From Gammaproteobacteria bacterium (GTDB taxonomy: Bacteria > Pseudomonadota > Gammaproteobacteria > SZUA-229), in NCBI GenBank assembly GCA_029882215.1, contig JAOULC010000024.1:1-44458 (forward strand): a stretch of DNA of 44,458 bases, read 5' to 3'. How positions within the stretch are numbered: position 1 is the first letter of the stretch; each line of letters starts with the position of its first letter. Below are positions 16,378-26,965 of the stretch, piece after piece. The notes under the pieces were generated by a model. That model saw only the letters and a program-made list of their open reading frames with translations, was not told where the DNA came from and did no database searches. The translations under genes and the position numbers were made by a program.

Positions 16378-17160
16378 CTAGACCGGCAGCATCTCAACCT
16401 CAACATCCAGACCCATCAGCAATGCGATCATGTTTTTAGCATGCTGCGTATCAGATGAACTAAAATAACGATCCCGCGACTGCCCCCGAGAAGGCGTATA
16501 ACCTGCAGTATCCGCCAGTATTTTCTTAAGTCGTTCAGCAATAGCTGCACCGGTTTCAATCACGGTTACATTTTTACCAACAACCCCTTCTATCGGATTC
16601 ATAAGAAAGGGGTAGTGAGTACAGCCAAGAACAATACAATCCACACCCTGTTTTATCATCGGCTGTAAGTATTGCTGTAATAATTGCAAGGTTCGCGTAT
16701 CCTGCAACAAGCCAGCTTCGACTTGCTCTACCAGCCCATGAGCGGCCTGCTCGTAGCACTCCACATTCTCTGTATACTGCGCCAGCAAGTCATTATAATG
16801 CTTACTTTGCAGAGTAGACATCGTCGCCAGCACACCTATTTTTCCTGTCTTTGTTAACAAACTGGCAGGCTTCAGTGCCGGTTCAATAGCAACAACCGGA
16901 ATATCCAGTGCTTCTCTAATCTGTTTGACGGCTGCTGCTGTTGCTGTATTACAGGCAACCACAATCGCCGAGACCTGCTGCTCAGATAAAAATTCTGAAA
17001 TACGTAAACATCGTTGCTGAATAAATGCTTCAGTTTTATCTCCATACGGTGCATTCGCACTATCGGCCACATAGATAAACGATTCATTATTCAATTGTTG
17101 TTTTAAATGTTTTAAAACACTCAAGCCACCTACGCCTGAGTCAAACACTCCAATTGTCAT
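16378..17160 (-). CDS. murI: glutamate racemase MurI
   Basis: MurI makes D-glutamate for peptidoglycan. It has 260 residues with IGVFDSGVGGLSVLKHL at the N terminus (catalytic Asp/Ser region), the first catalytic Cys in VVACNTATAAAV and the second in IVLGCTHYPFL near residue 180. Length and motif order are normal for the aspartate/glutamate racemase family. The gene is leftward; no strong terminator was found between it and the DUF1451 gene. Confidence 0.96.
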   Translation of the reverse strand: MTIGVFDSGVGGLSVLKHLKQQLNNESFIYVADSANAPYGDKTEAFIQQRCLRISEFLSEQQVSAIVVACNTATAAAVKQIREALDIPVVAIEPALKPASLLTKTGKIGVLATMSTLQSKHYNDLLAQYTENVECYEQAAHGLVEQVEAGLLQDTRTLQLLQQYLQPMIKQGVDCIVLGCTHYPFLMNPIEGVVGKNVTVIETGAAIAERLKKILADTAGYTPSRGQSRDRYFSSSDTQHAKNMIALLMGLDVEVEMLPV

Positions 17161-17507
17161 TCACATTCCTGTTTATTTGAATAGTAACTATAAACTTCAT
17201 TTCAAATCATTATAAAATATATTAATTATCGCTACCTTATTAAATTAGCCAACCTGTCTGCGTAAACGACAGCTGACATTTACACCACTGGTTATCGCCT
17301 GGCTTTGACCTTCTGCAGCAACGAGTAACCTGTATATTAATATCATTACCATCAGCAATTAACCATCTCAATTTTAAACACTGCCAATAAAGAGCACATA
17401 CATTATTTGTTTGCAAAAATACATCCGCCTTGCAATTAATTACCAACCTGGAACCTGCAGAAATCGCCATAATATATGATACTGCCGGAACGTGAAGAGT
17501 ACTGAAT
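17161..17507. other. degenerate region upstream of the EAL remnant
   Basis: No intact gene is present. Just left of the clear EAL remnant a weakly similar stretch can be read in the same frame with stops (for example LEPAEIAIIYDTAG followed by a stop near 17484), consistent with an eroded 5' part of that gene. The 99-codon leftward frame across it (17539-17240) looks like a shadow. Confidence 0.4.
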
Positions 17508-17877
17508 GAGCTCAGTGAAACAGGAGTAGTACTGGCCACTGATGATTATGACACCGGCTTTTCATCTCTGAGATATCTTAAGCTACTGCCGGTGCGTGAA
17601 CTAAAAGTTGATGAATCATTTGTTTCTCAAATACTGGAAAATGACAATGATGCCATCACTGTCAAATCTATCATCGTAGCTGTCTCATAATCTGGGATAT
17701 AAAGCTAGCGCAAAAGGTGTTGAAAATCAGCAGGCACTGATCCGCTTAAAAGAGCATCATAGCAATTCCGTACAGGGTTATTTTAACTCCAGTCCGGTCA
17801 GTATTCGTCAGCTCGAGAGCAGGCTGATGAAACATCATCCGGCGCAGAAAAAATCACGCGAGGCTATTATTCCTTAA
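17508..17877 (+). pseudogene. remnant of an EAL-domain (cyclic-di-GMP phosphodiesterase) gene
   Basis: The first reading frame (17508-17690) gives ETGVVLATDDYDTGFSSLRY, then LKLLPVRELKVDESFV, matching the DDFGTGYSS...LPxDxLKID block of EAL phosphodiesterases. It hits a stop at 17688. The match continues one frame over from 17686 as HNLGYKASAKGVENQQ, then QGYFNSSPVS, down to a stop at 17875-17877. This is the C-terminal third of an EAL domain with a frameshift and no N-terminal half. The E in the canonical AEGVE motif is replaced (AKGVE). It overlaps the 3' end of the convergent ggt gene by 11 bases. Confidence 0.85.
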
Positions 17878-19555
17878 TCACTACCGCTTTGCCTATGCCC
17901 CGCTGATCAGAAGCGGCATCGATAGTTTTTTTTGTTTTATTCCAGATAACGGCATGCATATTACCCCATGCACTGCCTTCAGAGAGCCGGTGCCCCATTA
18001 ACTCCAGCTCTTCAATATTTTTTTCCGACAATGCACCTTTTTCATAATATATATTGTCCGGTAAATATTGATGATGGAAGCGGGGTAAATTAACCATCGA
18101 TCTGGCATCACCGCCTTTATGAAACTCCAGCGCTGCCAGAATCACCATGCTGATAATCCGGCTGCCTCCGGGTGTGCCCAGCACGGCTATTCGATCCTGT
18201 GTTTCTAAAAAAGTAGGCGTCATGCTCGAAAGCATGCGCTTACCGGCTGTAATACTATTAGACTCAGCGCCCACCAGACCATAGGCATTTGGTACACCCG
18301 GCTTGGCTGAGAAGTCGTCCATTTCATCATTCAATAAGACACCGGTGCCCGGCACCATATATCCCGAGCCAAACGGGTAGTTAACCGACAAGGTTGCTGC
18401 GACCCGGTTGCCGCGCTGATCTATCACTGAGAAGTGGGTGGTATTATTGCCACCGCTTTCAAAGGCAACCGGCTTAAGTGATGAACTGGGAGTCGCATCA
18501 TCATTATCAATATCCGCTGACAGCAAATCCGCATACGCCTGACTGATTAGCTTTTTTACCGGCACCTGAATGTAATCGCTGTCACCAAGAAACTCAGCAC
18601 GGTCTCTGTATGCGCGTCTCATGGTCTCTACAATAAGGTGTATTTGCTCGCTATCGGTTTTCTTTTTCTGCTCTATGGATGACAGCATATTAAACACTTC
18701 TGCCATCACGATCCCGCCCGATGAAGGTAACCCGGCCGATGTGACTTTCATGCCTTTATATTGTGAAACAACCGGCTCTCTCGCGACAACCTGATACTCT
18801 GCCAGGTCTTTAAGGCTCCAGATGCCACCGGCCTCTTTTACGCCATTGACCAGTTTAGTTGCCATCACGCCCCGGTAGAAACCATCCATGCCTTCATTCG
18901 CAATCAGTTCCAGCGTATTCGCCAGATCATCCTGTTTAATAATGTAACCGACTTCTGGCAGCGCATTATTGTTTAAAAATATTCTCGATGATTCTGCTGA
19001 TGCCAGTATCGCGGGTAAACGAAACTTTAACATTTGAATAAATTTTTCATCAACCTTGAAGCCATCACGCGCCAGATTAATCGCCGGTTCCAGGCTGGTA
19101 CTTAAATCCAGTAAGCCATGTTTTTCCGCAAGATATTGCAAGGCGGCCGGCACACCTGGAATACCTGCGGCTAATGCACCATCCATTGATTTTTTATGAT
19201 CAACATTACCATCTTTATCCAGGTACATATCACGATGGGCGGCATACGGTGCTCTTTCACGGCCATCGATCATGACATCTTTACCATCAACCACCGTATG
19301 TACTAACCAGAAGCCACCACCGCCAATACCGGAACCATAAGGCTCTACGACCGCCAGTGCCGCAGAAATGGCGACTGCGGCATCAATGGCATTACCGCCA
19401 TTTTTTAATATTTTTTCACCAATTTCAGTCGCTAACGGGTGCGCAGTTGCCACACCGGCCTGACTCAGGCTGGCGCTTTGTACGCTATGTGTACAAGCGA
19501 TAAAAACAAAAAAGGTAGCAACCCCAAATATCTGACTATATTTATTCATTTTCAT
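17867..19555 (-). CDS. ggt: gamma-glutamyltransferase (gamma-glutamyltranspeptidase)
   Basis: This periplasmic Ntn hydrolase splits or transfers the gamma-glutamyl group of glutathione and related compounds. It is made as a precursor that cleaves itself before the catalytic Thr, here the first T of NNTTHFSV. Other motifs are GNAIDAAVAISAALAVVEPYGSG, GLPSSGGI, LNDEMDDFS and TPGGSRI. A signal peptide is clear after MKMNKYSQIFGVATFFVFIA, so I take ATG 19555 (562 residues); ATG 19597 is also in frame but would add a hydrophilic lead. No strong ribosome binding site is visible. It stands alone in its operon. Confidence 0.92.
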   Translation of the reverse strand: MKMNKYSQIFGVATFFVFIACTHSVQSASLSQAGVATAHPLATEIGEKILKNGGNAIDAAVAISAALAVVEPYGSGIGGGGFWLVHTVVDGKDVMIDGRERAPYAAHRDMYLDKDGNVDHKKSMDGALAAGIPGVPAALQYLAEKHGLLDLSTSLEPAINLARDGFKVDEKFIQMLKFRLPAILASAESSRIFLNNNALPEVGYIIKQDDLANTLELIANEGMDGFYRGVMATKLVNGVKEAGGIWSLKDLAEYQVVAREPVVSQYKGMKVTSAGLPSSGGIVMAEVFNMLSSIEQKKKTDSEQIHLIVETMRRAYRDRAEFLGDSDYIQVPVKKLISQAYADLLSADIDNDDATPSSSLKPVAFESGGNNTTHFSVIDQRGNRVAATLSVNYPFGSGYMVPGTGVLLNDEMDDFSAKPGVPNAYGLVGAESNSITAGKRMLSSMTPTFLETQDRIAVLGTPGGSRIISMVILAALEFHKGGDARSMVNLPRFHHQYLPDNIYYEKGALSEKNIEELELMGHRLSEGSAWGNMHAVIWNKTKKTIDAASDQRGIGKAVVIKE

Positions 19556-19597
19556 AGGCATTAAGACATTGATAGTGATAGTGATAGAAAAATCCAT

Positions 19598-19803
19598 TAA
19601 CCGTTGCCAGCAACCTCTTATGGGTTACTTCAGCAGATAAGCTTTAAATGCTTCGTGCTCTGTACACACCGTCTATTTGCAGCGTTAAGTAGTGTCTATA
19701 CTAACGCAATAGTTTGAGGCAAAACACCTATAACTCATCCATTATAAGCAAACGATGGCAAGCTAAGTCTGCTTAAGCTCCGGCCTGTTTCCAGTCCGGC
19801 ATC
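19598..19803. other. intergenic region upstream of ggt
   Basis: No gene is seen. The inverted repeat GCGTTA...TAACGC (19681-19706) lies near a weak leftward promoter-like pair (TTGCCT and TATAGA, 16 bases apart), so it could be an operator for ggt. Confidence 0.25.
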
Positions 19804-19830
19804 AAAAAAGGCCCCTCAGGGCCTTTTCTT
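19804..19830 (-). terminator. intrinsic terminator of the ferredoxin gene
   Basis: AAAAGGCCC (19806-19814) pairs with GGGCCTTTT (19819-19827) around a CTCA loop. A run of six T follows on the minus strand. It begins 10 bases beyond the ferredoxin stop codon. Confidence 0.85.
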
Positions 19831-19839
19831 TAAGCTGTT

Positions 19840-21181
<1,342 letters not shown>

Positions 21182-21224
21182 TGAGGCTGCCGCCGGCGGC
21201 CGACTCGCCGCTTGTTTTTTGTTA

Positions 21225-22559
21225 TTAATTGTCTTTTACCTTAGCCGCTGAAGTTTCTCCACCAACAATTACGGTAATCATTTTTTCAGGGTCTAATCTT
21301 CTCTGCAGTGCGGCTTTAATATCATCGAGCGTCACGGTTTCAATCCTGCGATTGAAATTATGTAAGTAATCCAGCGGTAAATGGTAGAAACCAATCATCG
21401 CAAGATACTCAACCACTTTTTTATTGCTATCGATTCGCAACGGAAAACCACCGGTGATATTTTTCACACTGGATTCCAGCTCATCTTCAGTCGGGCCGTC
21501 TGACCAGTATTTGTGTAATTCGCCCTTCAGCAAATCCAGTGCCTGAGACGCCTGCTCATTTTTAGTTTGCATACCCATTATAAATGGCCCTGCTTCACGG
21601 CTCGGTGAGAAATAACTATAGACACTGTATGCCAGCCCGCGCTGCTCGCGTACTTCATCGACCAGACGTGATGCAAAGCCACTGCCACCAAAGGGATGAT
21701 TAGCAACATAGAGTGAAAAATAATCTTTATCACCACGCTGCACGCCCGGCTGCCCCATCAATATATGGCTTTGCTTAGATGGAAAATCAATGCGGATGTT
21801 TTGCGCCTTCTGTAATGCTTTTACCGGTGGAATGGCCGGTAATTTAATGCCTTTGTTTAAATCCGCAAGCAGATCATTGGCCAGATTTTCTGCCTGTGCA
21901 CGTGTCAGCTGACCCACAATCGCAATCACCGCATTGCTGCTGACATAATGCCGGTCATAAAAATCAATGACCTGCTTTCTCTGCATCGACGCCAGACTGT
22001 CTTCATCGCCATTCACAGGTGATGCGTAGGGATGATCGCCATACAGGGCTTTATAGAATGCTTCTGAGCCAATCTCAGAGGGTGACTGTTTAACAGACTG
22101 TCTAGCCATTTTCAGATTTGCCAGCTCGCGCTGAAAACTCTCCTCAGAAAAAACCGGTTTACTGAGCACGGCTTTCAGCATGTTTAATGCCGGCTGCAGG
22201 TACTGGTCATTTCTTAAGCTGCGTAAGCTCAGCCATGCCATATCACGCAATGCCCCGTTACTGAACTGCGCTCCGACATCTTCAAACTGCTCTGCAATTT
22301 GTTGTGCGCTTTTATCAGCGGCGCCTTCTGCCAGTAAAGCATTGGTTAAAACAGCCAGGCCTGACTGGCCCTGATCACGTGCACTACCCGCATCAAAAAT
22401 AATACGCACATCGACGATCGGTAGCTGTTTGGACTCAACAAAATAAACCGGCGTTCCTTTATCGGTATGCCACTGTAAAATTCTCGGTGAGGCATTAGCA
22501 TTAACGCTCAGTAATGACAGCGCGGCTATCAGCATAAAAAACTTAAAACTAATTCCCAT
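21225..22559 (-). CDS. M16 family peptidase-like protein, non-catalytic subunit
   Basis: This 444-residue M16-fold protein has a Sec signal peptide (about 1-23, ending NANA). The zinc-binding HXXEH expected near residue 75 is missing: the matching segment reads SGLAVLTNALLAEGA. Two M16 halves are visible (RQSPSEIG region, then QSHILMGQPGVQRGDKDYF and the GSGFASRLVDEVREQRGLAYSVYS block typical of the substrate-binding half). It overlaps by 11 bases the gene for the active partner, so the two very likely form a periplasmic heterodimer, as mitochondrial processing peptidase subunits do. Confidence 0.9.
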   Translation of the reverse strand: MGISFKFFMLIAALSLLSVNANASPRILQWHTDKGTPVYFVESKQLPIVDVRIIFDAGSARDQGQSGLAVLTNALLAEGAADKSAQQIAEQFEDVGAQFSNGALRDMAWLSLRSLRNDQYLQPALNMLKAVLSKPVFSEESFQRELANLKMARQSVKQSPSEIGSEAFYKALYGDHPYASPVNGDEDSLASMQRKQVIDFYDRHYVSSNAVIAIVGQLTRAQAENLANDLLADLNKGIKLPAIPPVKALQKAQNIRIDFPSKQSHILMGQPGVQRGDKDYFSLYVANHPFGGSGFASRLVDEVREQRGLAYSVYSYFSPSREAGPFIMGMQTKNEQASQALDLLKGELHKYWSDGPTEDELESSVKNITGGFPLRIDSNKKVVEYLAMIGFYHLPLDYLHNFNRRIETVTLDDIKAALQRRLDPEKMITVIVGGETSAAKVKDN

Positions 22560-23970
22560 GACGACCTCCCATACCAGATGTCGGGCCGGCTTGCATTTTC
22601 TTCATCGGTAATGGCTTTAACTCCGCCACAGTCAGGGTTTTATCGGTCAGATATTTAATTGCAACAGCCTGAACTTGTTCTGCAGTAACGGCACTGATTT
22701 TTTCCAGATATTCATCTTTCCTTTGCCAGCCCAGACCGGTGGTTTCTAAAATACCCAGTTGCATAGACTGATAAAAAAGAGAATCTTTCTCATAAACATT
22801 TGATGCAATCACTTGCGCTTTAACACGGTCCAGCTCAGCTTGTTCAGCCAAACCGGTTTTTAATTTTTCCACTTCTGCTAACAATGCGGTTTTTAATTCT
22901 GTCGCATTACTTTTGCCCGCCGGCATGCCACTCAACATAAACAGCGTATCCAGCCGGTCATACGGATTGTAACCGGCACCCGCACTGCTGGCAATTTCAC
23001 GTCCTCGCACCAGATTTTTGCTCAGCCGCGCACTGTTACCACCGTCCAGTAAACCGGCTAGTACTTCCAGTGCATACACATCAGCCGCCATTTCAGCTGT
23101 TTTCGCCTGCGTTAAACTCGGCACTTTATAGCCCATCATCAGATAAGGCACCTGTGCAGGGATCTCGACTTTAAGGTAGCGGCTTTCTGTCTGAACCGCT
23201 TCCGCCTTAAGCTTTACCTCAGGTACAGGCTGCGCTTTAATTTTGCCAAAGTATTTATTCGCCAGTTTTACTACCTGCTCAGCCTGTACATCACCATTGA
23301 CAATCAGTGTTGCATTATTAGGTGTATACCATTTTGAATACCAGTCACGCAGATCCGTCACCGTCATATTATCAAGGTCATCCATCCAGCCAATCACCGG
23401 ATGATGATAAGAGCCGGTCTGAAAAGCCGTTGCATTAAAACGTTCATAGGTTAATGAAGTAGGCTTATCTTCCGTGCGCAGACGGCGCTCTTCTTTAACC
23501 ACTTCCACTTCTTTTTTAAACTCTGCCTCATCTAACAGCAGATTCTTCATGCGGTCCGCTTCCAGCTGCAGACATAACTCCAGCCGGTCACTCGATATAC
23601 TTTGAAAGTAAGCTGTATAGTCTTTGCTGGTGAAGGCATTTTCACTGCCGCCATTTAGTGCGATTATTTCTGAAAACTTGCCGGCGGGGTAATCCGGCGT
23701 GCCTTTGAACATCATATGCTCAAGCACGTGTGACATGCCGGTTTTGCCTTCGGGTTCATAACTGGCACCCACCTTATACCAGACCTGTGAGACCACCACA
23801 CTTGAGCGGTCATCTTCCTGTACTAGCACCTTCATACCGTTAGCCAGCTGATAAACTTTTACTGTATCGGTCGATGAAAGCATGACCGCCGGCTCAGCTG
23901 GTTTTTCCATAAGATAGATATAACCTGCGACGAACATGACGACGCCTGTCAGAATCCCAATCAAACGCAT
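22549..23970 (-). CDS. M16 family zinc metalloprotease, catalytic subunit
   Basis: This 473-residue pitrilysin-family peptidase has the inverted zinc motif H81-V-L-E84-H85 (SHVLEHMMFKGT) and the distal Glu in EVEVVKEERRLRTEDKP. An N-terminal hydrophobic segment (about 4-20, LIGILTGVVMFVAGYIYL) exports it and may anchor it to the inner membrane. The second half carries GGNSARLSKNLVRGREIASSAG, a substrate-binding R/Y-type motif. It is first in a leftward run: active M16, inactive M16, rsmD, coaD, ferredoxin. Substrates are unknown. Confidence 0.93.
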   Translation of the reverse strand: MRLIGILTGVVMFVAGYIYLMEKPAEPAVMLSSTDTVKVYQLANGMKVLVQEDDRSSVVVSQVWYKVGASYEPEGKTGMSHVLEHMMFKGTPDYPAGKFSEIIALNGGSENAFTSKDYTAYFQSISSDRLELCLQLEADRMKNLLLDEAEFKKEVEVVKEERRLRTEDKPTSLTYERFNATAFQTGSYHHPVIGWMDDLDNMTVTDLRDWYSKWYTPNNATLIVNGDVQAEQVVKLANKYFGKIKAQPVPEVKLKAEAVQTESRYLKVEIPAQVPYLMMGYKVPSLTQAKTAEMAADVYALEVLAGLLDGGNSARLSKNLVRGREIASSAGAGYNPYDRLDTLFMLSGMPAGKSNATELKTALLAEVEKLKTGLAEQAELDRVKAQVIASNVYEKDSLFYQSMQLGILETTGLGWQRKDEYLEKISAVTAEQVQAVAIKYLTDKTLTVAELKPLPMKKMQAGPTSGMGGRHGN

Positions 23971-24150
23971 ATTGACCCCAAAAACAAAGACTTAAGAATG
24001 TTATTGATAGACCGGCAAATAACCGGCCAGTTCAATCGAATGATACAATGAATCGAATTAAAAAGGTCAGATCTGGCAAAAGATTCTTCTTTTGTGCGTC
24101 TGGGTAATGGATTCTTCAGCTTGTTATTTATTCTCTGCCAGCACGCTCAC

Positions 24151-25350
24151 TCAGTCCGTTTTAAAGCCACTGATCATGTTTTCCAGACTCTGCGCACGTA
24201 AGTTTATGTCTTCGCTTGCATTGTTGATCATATCCAAGTTTGAAGACGATTCTGAGATCACCTCGCTGATCACCTGCACATTGCCGTTAACCGTGGACAT
24301 CAGCTGATTTTGCACTTCAGCAGACTCGGCTATCTGCGCATTCATTTGCCTGACCGTTCCTATTGACGATGAAATAATAGCCAGCGACTCGACCGCCTGC
24401 TCAGTCAAATCAACACTGCTTTGCGCTGTCTCTTTGCCTTCTGACATCGACTCAACTGCCTTACGGGTGCCCAGCTGCAGCTTTTCTGTTATCGCTGTGA
24501 TTTCTTTCGTCGACTGCTGGGTTCTGTTTGCAAGCACCCTTACTTCATCTGCGACAACAGCAAACCCGCGCCCCTGCTCGCCTGCTCTTGCCGCTTCAAT
24601 CGCCGCATTTAATGCCAATAAATTAGTCTGCTCGGCAATGCCATTGATGACCGATAACACCTCACCAATATTTGCACTGTCATTTTCAAGCTTTGCAATC
24701 ACGTCGGTAGAGGCCTGAACGACCTCAGCAAGTGAGTCAACAGCACACATGGCCTCAACAATCACCAGTTTTGCCGTATTGCCCTGTTCGTCTGCTGCCT
24801 CCGTGGCTTTAGCTGTATCAGCTGAGCTGTTTGCGACATCTCCGGCTTTAACCACCACCTGATTAACAGCTGACACAACCTGATCGACCGTGGCCAGTTG
24901 TTGCTGCAGCCCCGAAGAAGCCAGATGCGCTGATTCACGTAATTCATTAGCCGACAATTGCAAACCTGCGGCTTCACTTTTCAGACTAACCACCAGCTCC
25001 CGCAGGGTATTGGCCATACGGTTAAAGCTATCAATAATGACACCGATAACATCATCACTTTGCATGTCGCACTGCAGGCTAACATCTTTATTACTGATCG
25101 CATTGGCAACATCAGCGATCCTTGACAGTCTCCGCAATAATATATATCTGACCAGTATAAAATTTGAAAACCCAATGAACACGCCGGCTATTAAACAGCC
25201 TGCAAAGAACCAGCCATACATTCCCTGTTTAAAATCGACAAAAAGCTCTGCAAAAAATGGAAAGATAGCGCCGACAATCAAGCCAAAGAAAAGGAAGGAT
25301 ATTAATAGATTACGTAATAAACTTGGTTTTAGTTTCTTTTTCACAGCCAT
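24151..25350 (-). CDS. methyl-accepting chemotaxis protein without a periplasmic sensor domain
   Basis: This 399-residue transducer has two transmembrane segments (about 13-33 and 43-66) separated by a loop of under ten residues ([10 protein letters not shown]). A HAMP-like region ([21 protein letters not shown]) and a full cytoplasmic signalling domain follow. The hairpin tip [37 protein letters not shown] is complete, so CheA/CheW coupling is expected. There is no CheR-binding pentapeptide at the end. With no room for ligand binding outside, it would sense membrane or cytoplasmic signals, or act with another receptor. No che genes are nearby. Confidence 0.92.
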   Translation of the reverse strand: MAVKKKLKPSLLRNLLISFLFFGLIVGAIFPFFAELFVDFKQGMYGWFFAGCLIAGVFIGFSNFILVRYILLRRLSRIADVANAISNKDVSLQCDMQSDDVIGVIIDSFNRMANTLRELVVSLKSEAAGLQLSANELRESAHLASSGLQQQLATVDQVVSAVNQVVVKAGDVANSSADTAKATEAADEQGNTAKLVIVEAMCAVDSLAEVVQASTDVIAKLENDSANIGEVLSVINGIAEQTNLLALNAAIEAARAGEQGRGFAVVADEVRVLANRTQQSTKEITAITEKLQLGTRKAVESMSEGKETAQSSVDLTEQAVESLAIISSSIGTVRQMNAQIAESAEVQNQLMSTVNGNVQVISEVISESSSNLDMINNASEDINLRAQSLENMISGFKTD

Positions 25351-25618
25351 TTTTTCCTCATTTGCGACGCAGTTATTAAGCCACTCTATAAACTGTCTCG
25401 ACTGATACTCGATTTATCCAACTACACAGGTATATATAGTAGAAATTTTCTGCTCTTTCTCAAACCACACGCCGTAATACTGTGCCAGTCGGCATTAAAT
25501 AGAACTTAACCCGCCAGACAGGCAATGTTAAGATAGAATCCGTTACTCTATGTATAAACGGCTGGACATCGCTTTTTTTACTCTTTTCATTAAATCCCAC
25601 TACTAGGCTCTACATTTC

Positions 25619-26596
25619 ATGTTTGGTTTTCTTAAACGCAAAAAGACTGACAGCAGCTCTGATACCAGCGTATCGACTGACAATAACGCACTTCGCGACT
25701 CAATCAAGATATCACGCCGAGGTTTTACAGACGGTCTGGCCGATATATTACTGGGTTCAAAGTCCATAAATGACGACATCCTTGAAGAACTGGAAAATCG
25801 TCTGATAACAGCTGATGTCGGCATTGACGTGACGCAGAAAATCATCTCTGACCTGAGCAAACGCGTCTCACGCAAAGAACTTAACAATGCAGACACTCTT
25901 ATGCAGTGTCTGGCTGAAGATATGATAGAGATGCTAAAACCAGCACAACAGCCTTTGCAAACTACCAACAAGCAACCTTTTGTTATTCTGGTGGTCGGCA
26001 TCAATGGTGCAGGAAAAACCACCACCATTGGCAAACTGGCCAAGCGCTTTCAAAATGAAGGTAAATCGGTCATGCTCGCTGCCGGTGACACCTTTCGCGC
26101 CGCCGCCGTAGAACAACTCAAAACCTGGGGTGAACGTAATAATATACCGGTCATCGCTCAGGGTACCGGTGCAGATTCCGCTTCAGTTATTTTTGATGCC
26201 GTGCAATCGGCGCAGGCTAAAGGCATTGATATTGTCATTGCCGATACAGCAGGCCGCTTGCACACCCAGAGCAACCTGATGGAGGAGCTCATTAAAATTC
26301 GCCGTGTCATGGGTAAACTCGATGACACAGCACCACATGAAGTGATGTTAGTCATGGACGCCGGTTTTGGTCAAAACGGTCTGATTCAGGCCGAGCAATT
26401 CCATAAAGCCATGAATGTCACAGGACTTACTATCAGCAAACTCGATGGCACAGCTAAAGGCGGTATTTTACTGGCTATTTCTCAAAAATTAGGCCTGCCA
26501 ATTCGTTATATCGGCGTAGGCGAAGGGATTGAGGATTTACGTGAATTCAATGCCAAAGAATTTGTTTATGCGTTACTGGATCATCAGCCAGACTAA
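25619..26596 (+). CDS. ftsY: signal recognition particle receptor FtsY
   Basis: FtsY is the GTPase that docks SRP-ribosome complexes at the membrane. It has 325 residues. The acidic A domain of E. coli FtsY is almost absent, leaving a short basic N terminus (MFGFLKRKK). The N domain follows, then the G domain with G1 GINGAGKTTTIGKLA (about 128-141), DTFRAAAVEQL, DTAGR, and TISKLDGTAKGG. It is followed by ftsE-ftsX, the classic ftsYEX order, but across a 370-base gap with its own promoter. Confidence 0.96.
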   Translation: MFGFLKRKKTDSSSDTSVSTDNNALRDSIKISRRGFTDGLADILLGSKSINDDILEELENRLITADVGIDVTQKIISDLSKRVSRKELNNADTLMQCLAEDMIEMLKPAQQPLQTTNKQPFVILVVGINGAGKTTTIGKLAKRFQNEGKSVMLAAGDTFRAAAVEQLKTWGERNNIPVIAQGTGADSASVIFDAVQSAQAKGIDIVIADTAGRLHTQSNLMEELIKIRRVMGKLDDTAPHEVMLVMDAGFGQNGLIQAEQFHKAMNVTGLTISKLDGTAKGGILLAISQKLGLPIRYIGVGEGIEDLREFNAKEFVYALLDHQPD

Positions 26597-26918
26597 TTTG
26601 TTTTAAGCGGGATTATTTATCCCTGGCTATGTACAACTTTACCCGCTCTATCCCATCATCACTTATTAACAATAGCTGTTGATAAGTATGTGGGAAAGCT
26701 GCTTACTACCTTGCTAAACCCAGATGGCGTACGGCTTCATTATTTTTGTTTAAGTTTCATACTTGCAAGACTCCTCTCTTTCCAATCTCTTTATTAAGGT
26801 AAGTAGCTGACAAAACTCACGTAAGTAAAGCTTCGAAAACCCTTATTTTCCACTGTAAACAGAACACTGCAAACTGTCTTCAAATATGGCAAACTAGAAC
26901 AACAACAGGTACCGGAGT
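26597..26918. other. intergenic region between ftsY and ftsE
   Basis: These roughly 320 bases hold no recognisable gene. AGCGGG shortly after the ftsY stop can pair with CCCGCT further on, a weak long-loop hairpin. The right end carries the ftsE promoter. The gap is odd because ftsY and ftsE are close together in most relatives. Confidence 0.4.
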
Positions 26919-26946
26919 TTGACTGCGATCTCCGAGTCCATATAAG
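26919..26946 (+). promoter_or_regulatory. strong sigma-70-type promoter for ftsE-ftsX
   Basis: TTGACT (26919-26924, 5 of 6) and TATAAG (26941-26946, 5 of 6) are separated by 16 bases. A start near 26953 would give a leader of about 13 bases, just enough for the ribosome binding site GGGGA before the ftsE ATG at 26966. Confidence 0.7.
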
Positions 26947-26965
26947 AATGATAGTTGGGGAATTC

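Noticed and set aside
17240-17539. 99-codon leftward ORF between murI and ggt
   Set aside because: It is antisense to the eroded EAL gene and has no features of its own.
19571-19587. GATAGT short tandem repeat (about 2.8 copies) near the ggt start
   Set aside because: Too short to call a functional repeat; noted only because it lies in the possible N-terminal extension of ggt and could vary.
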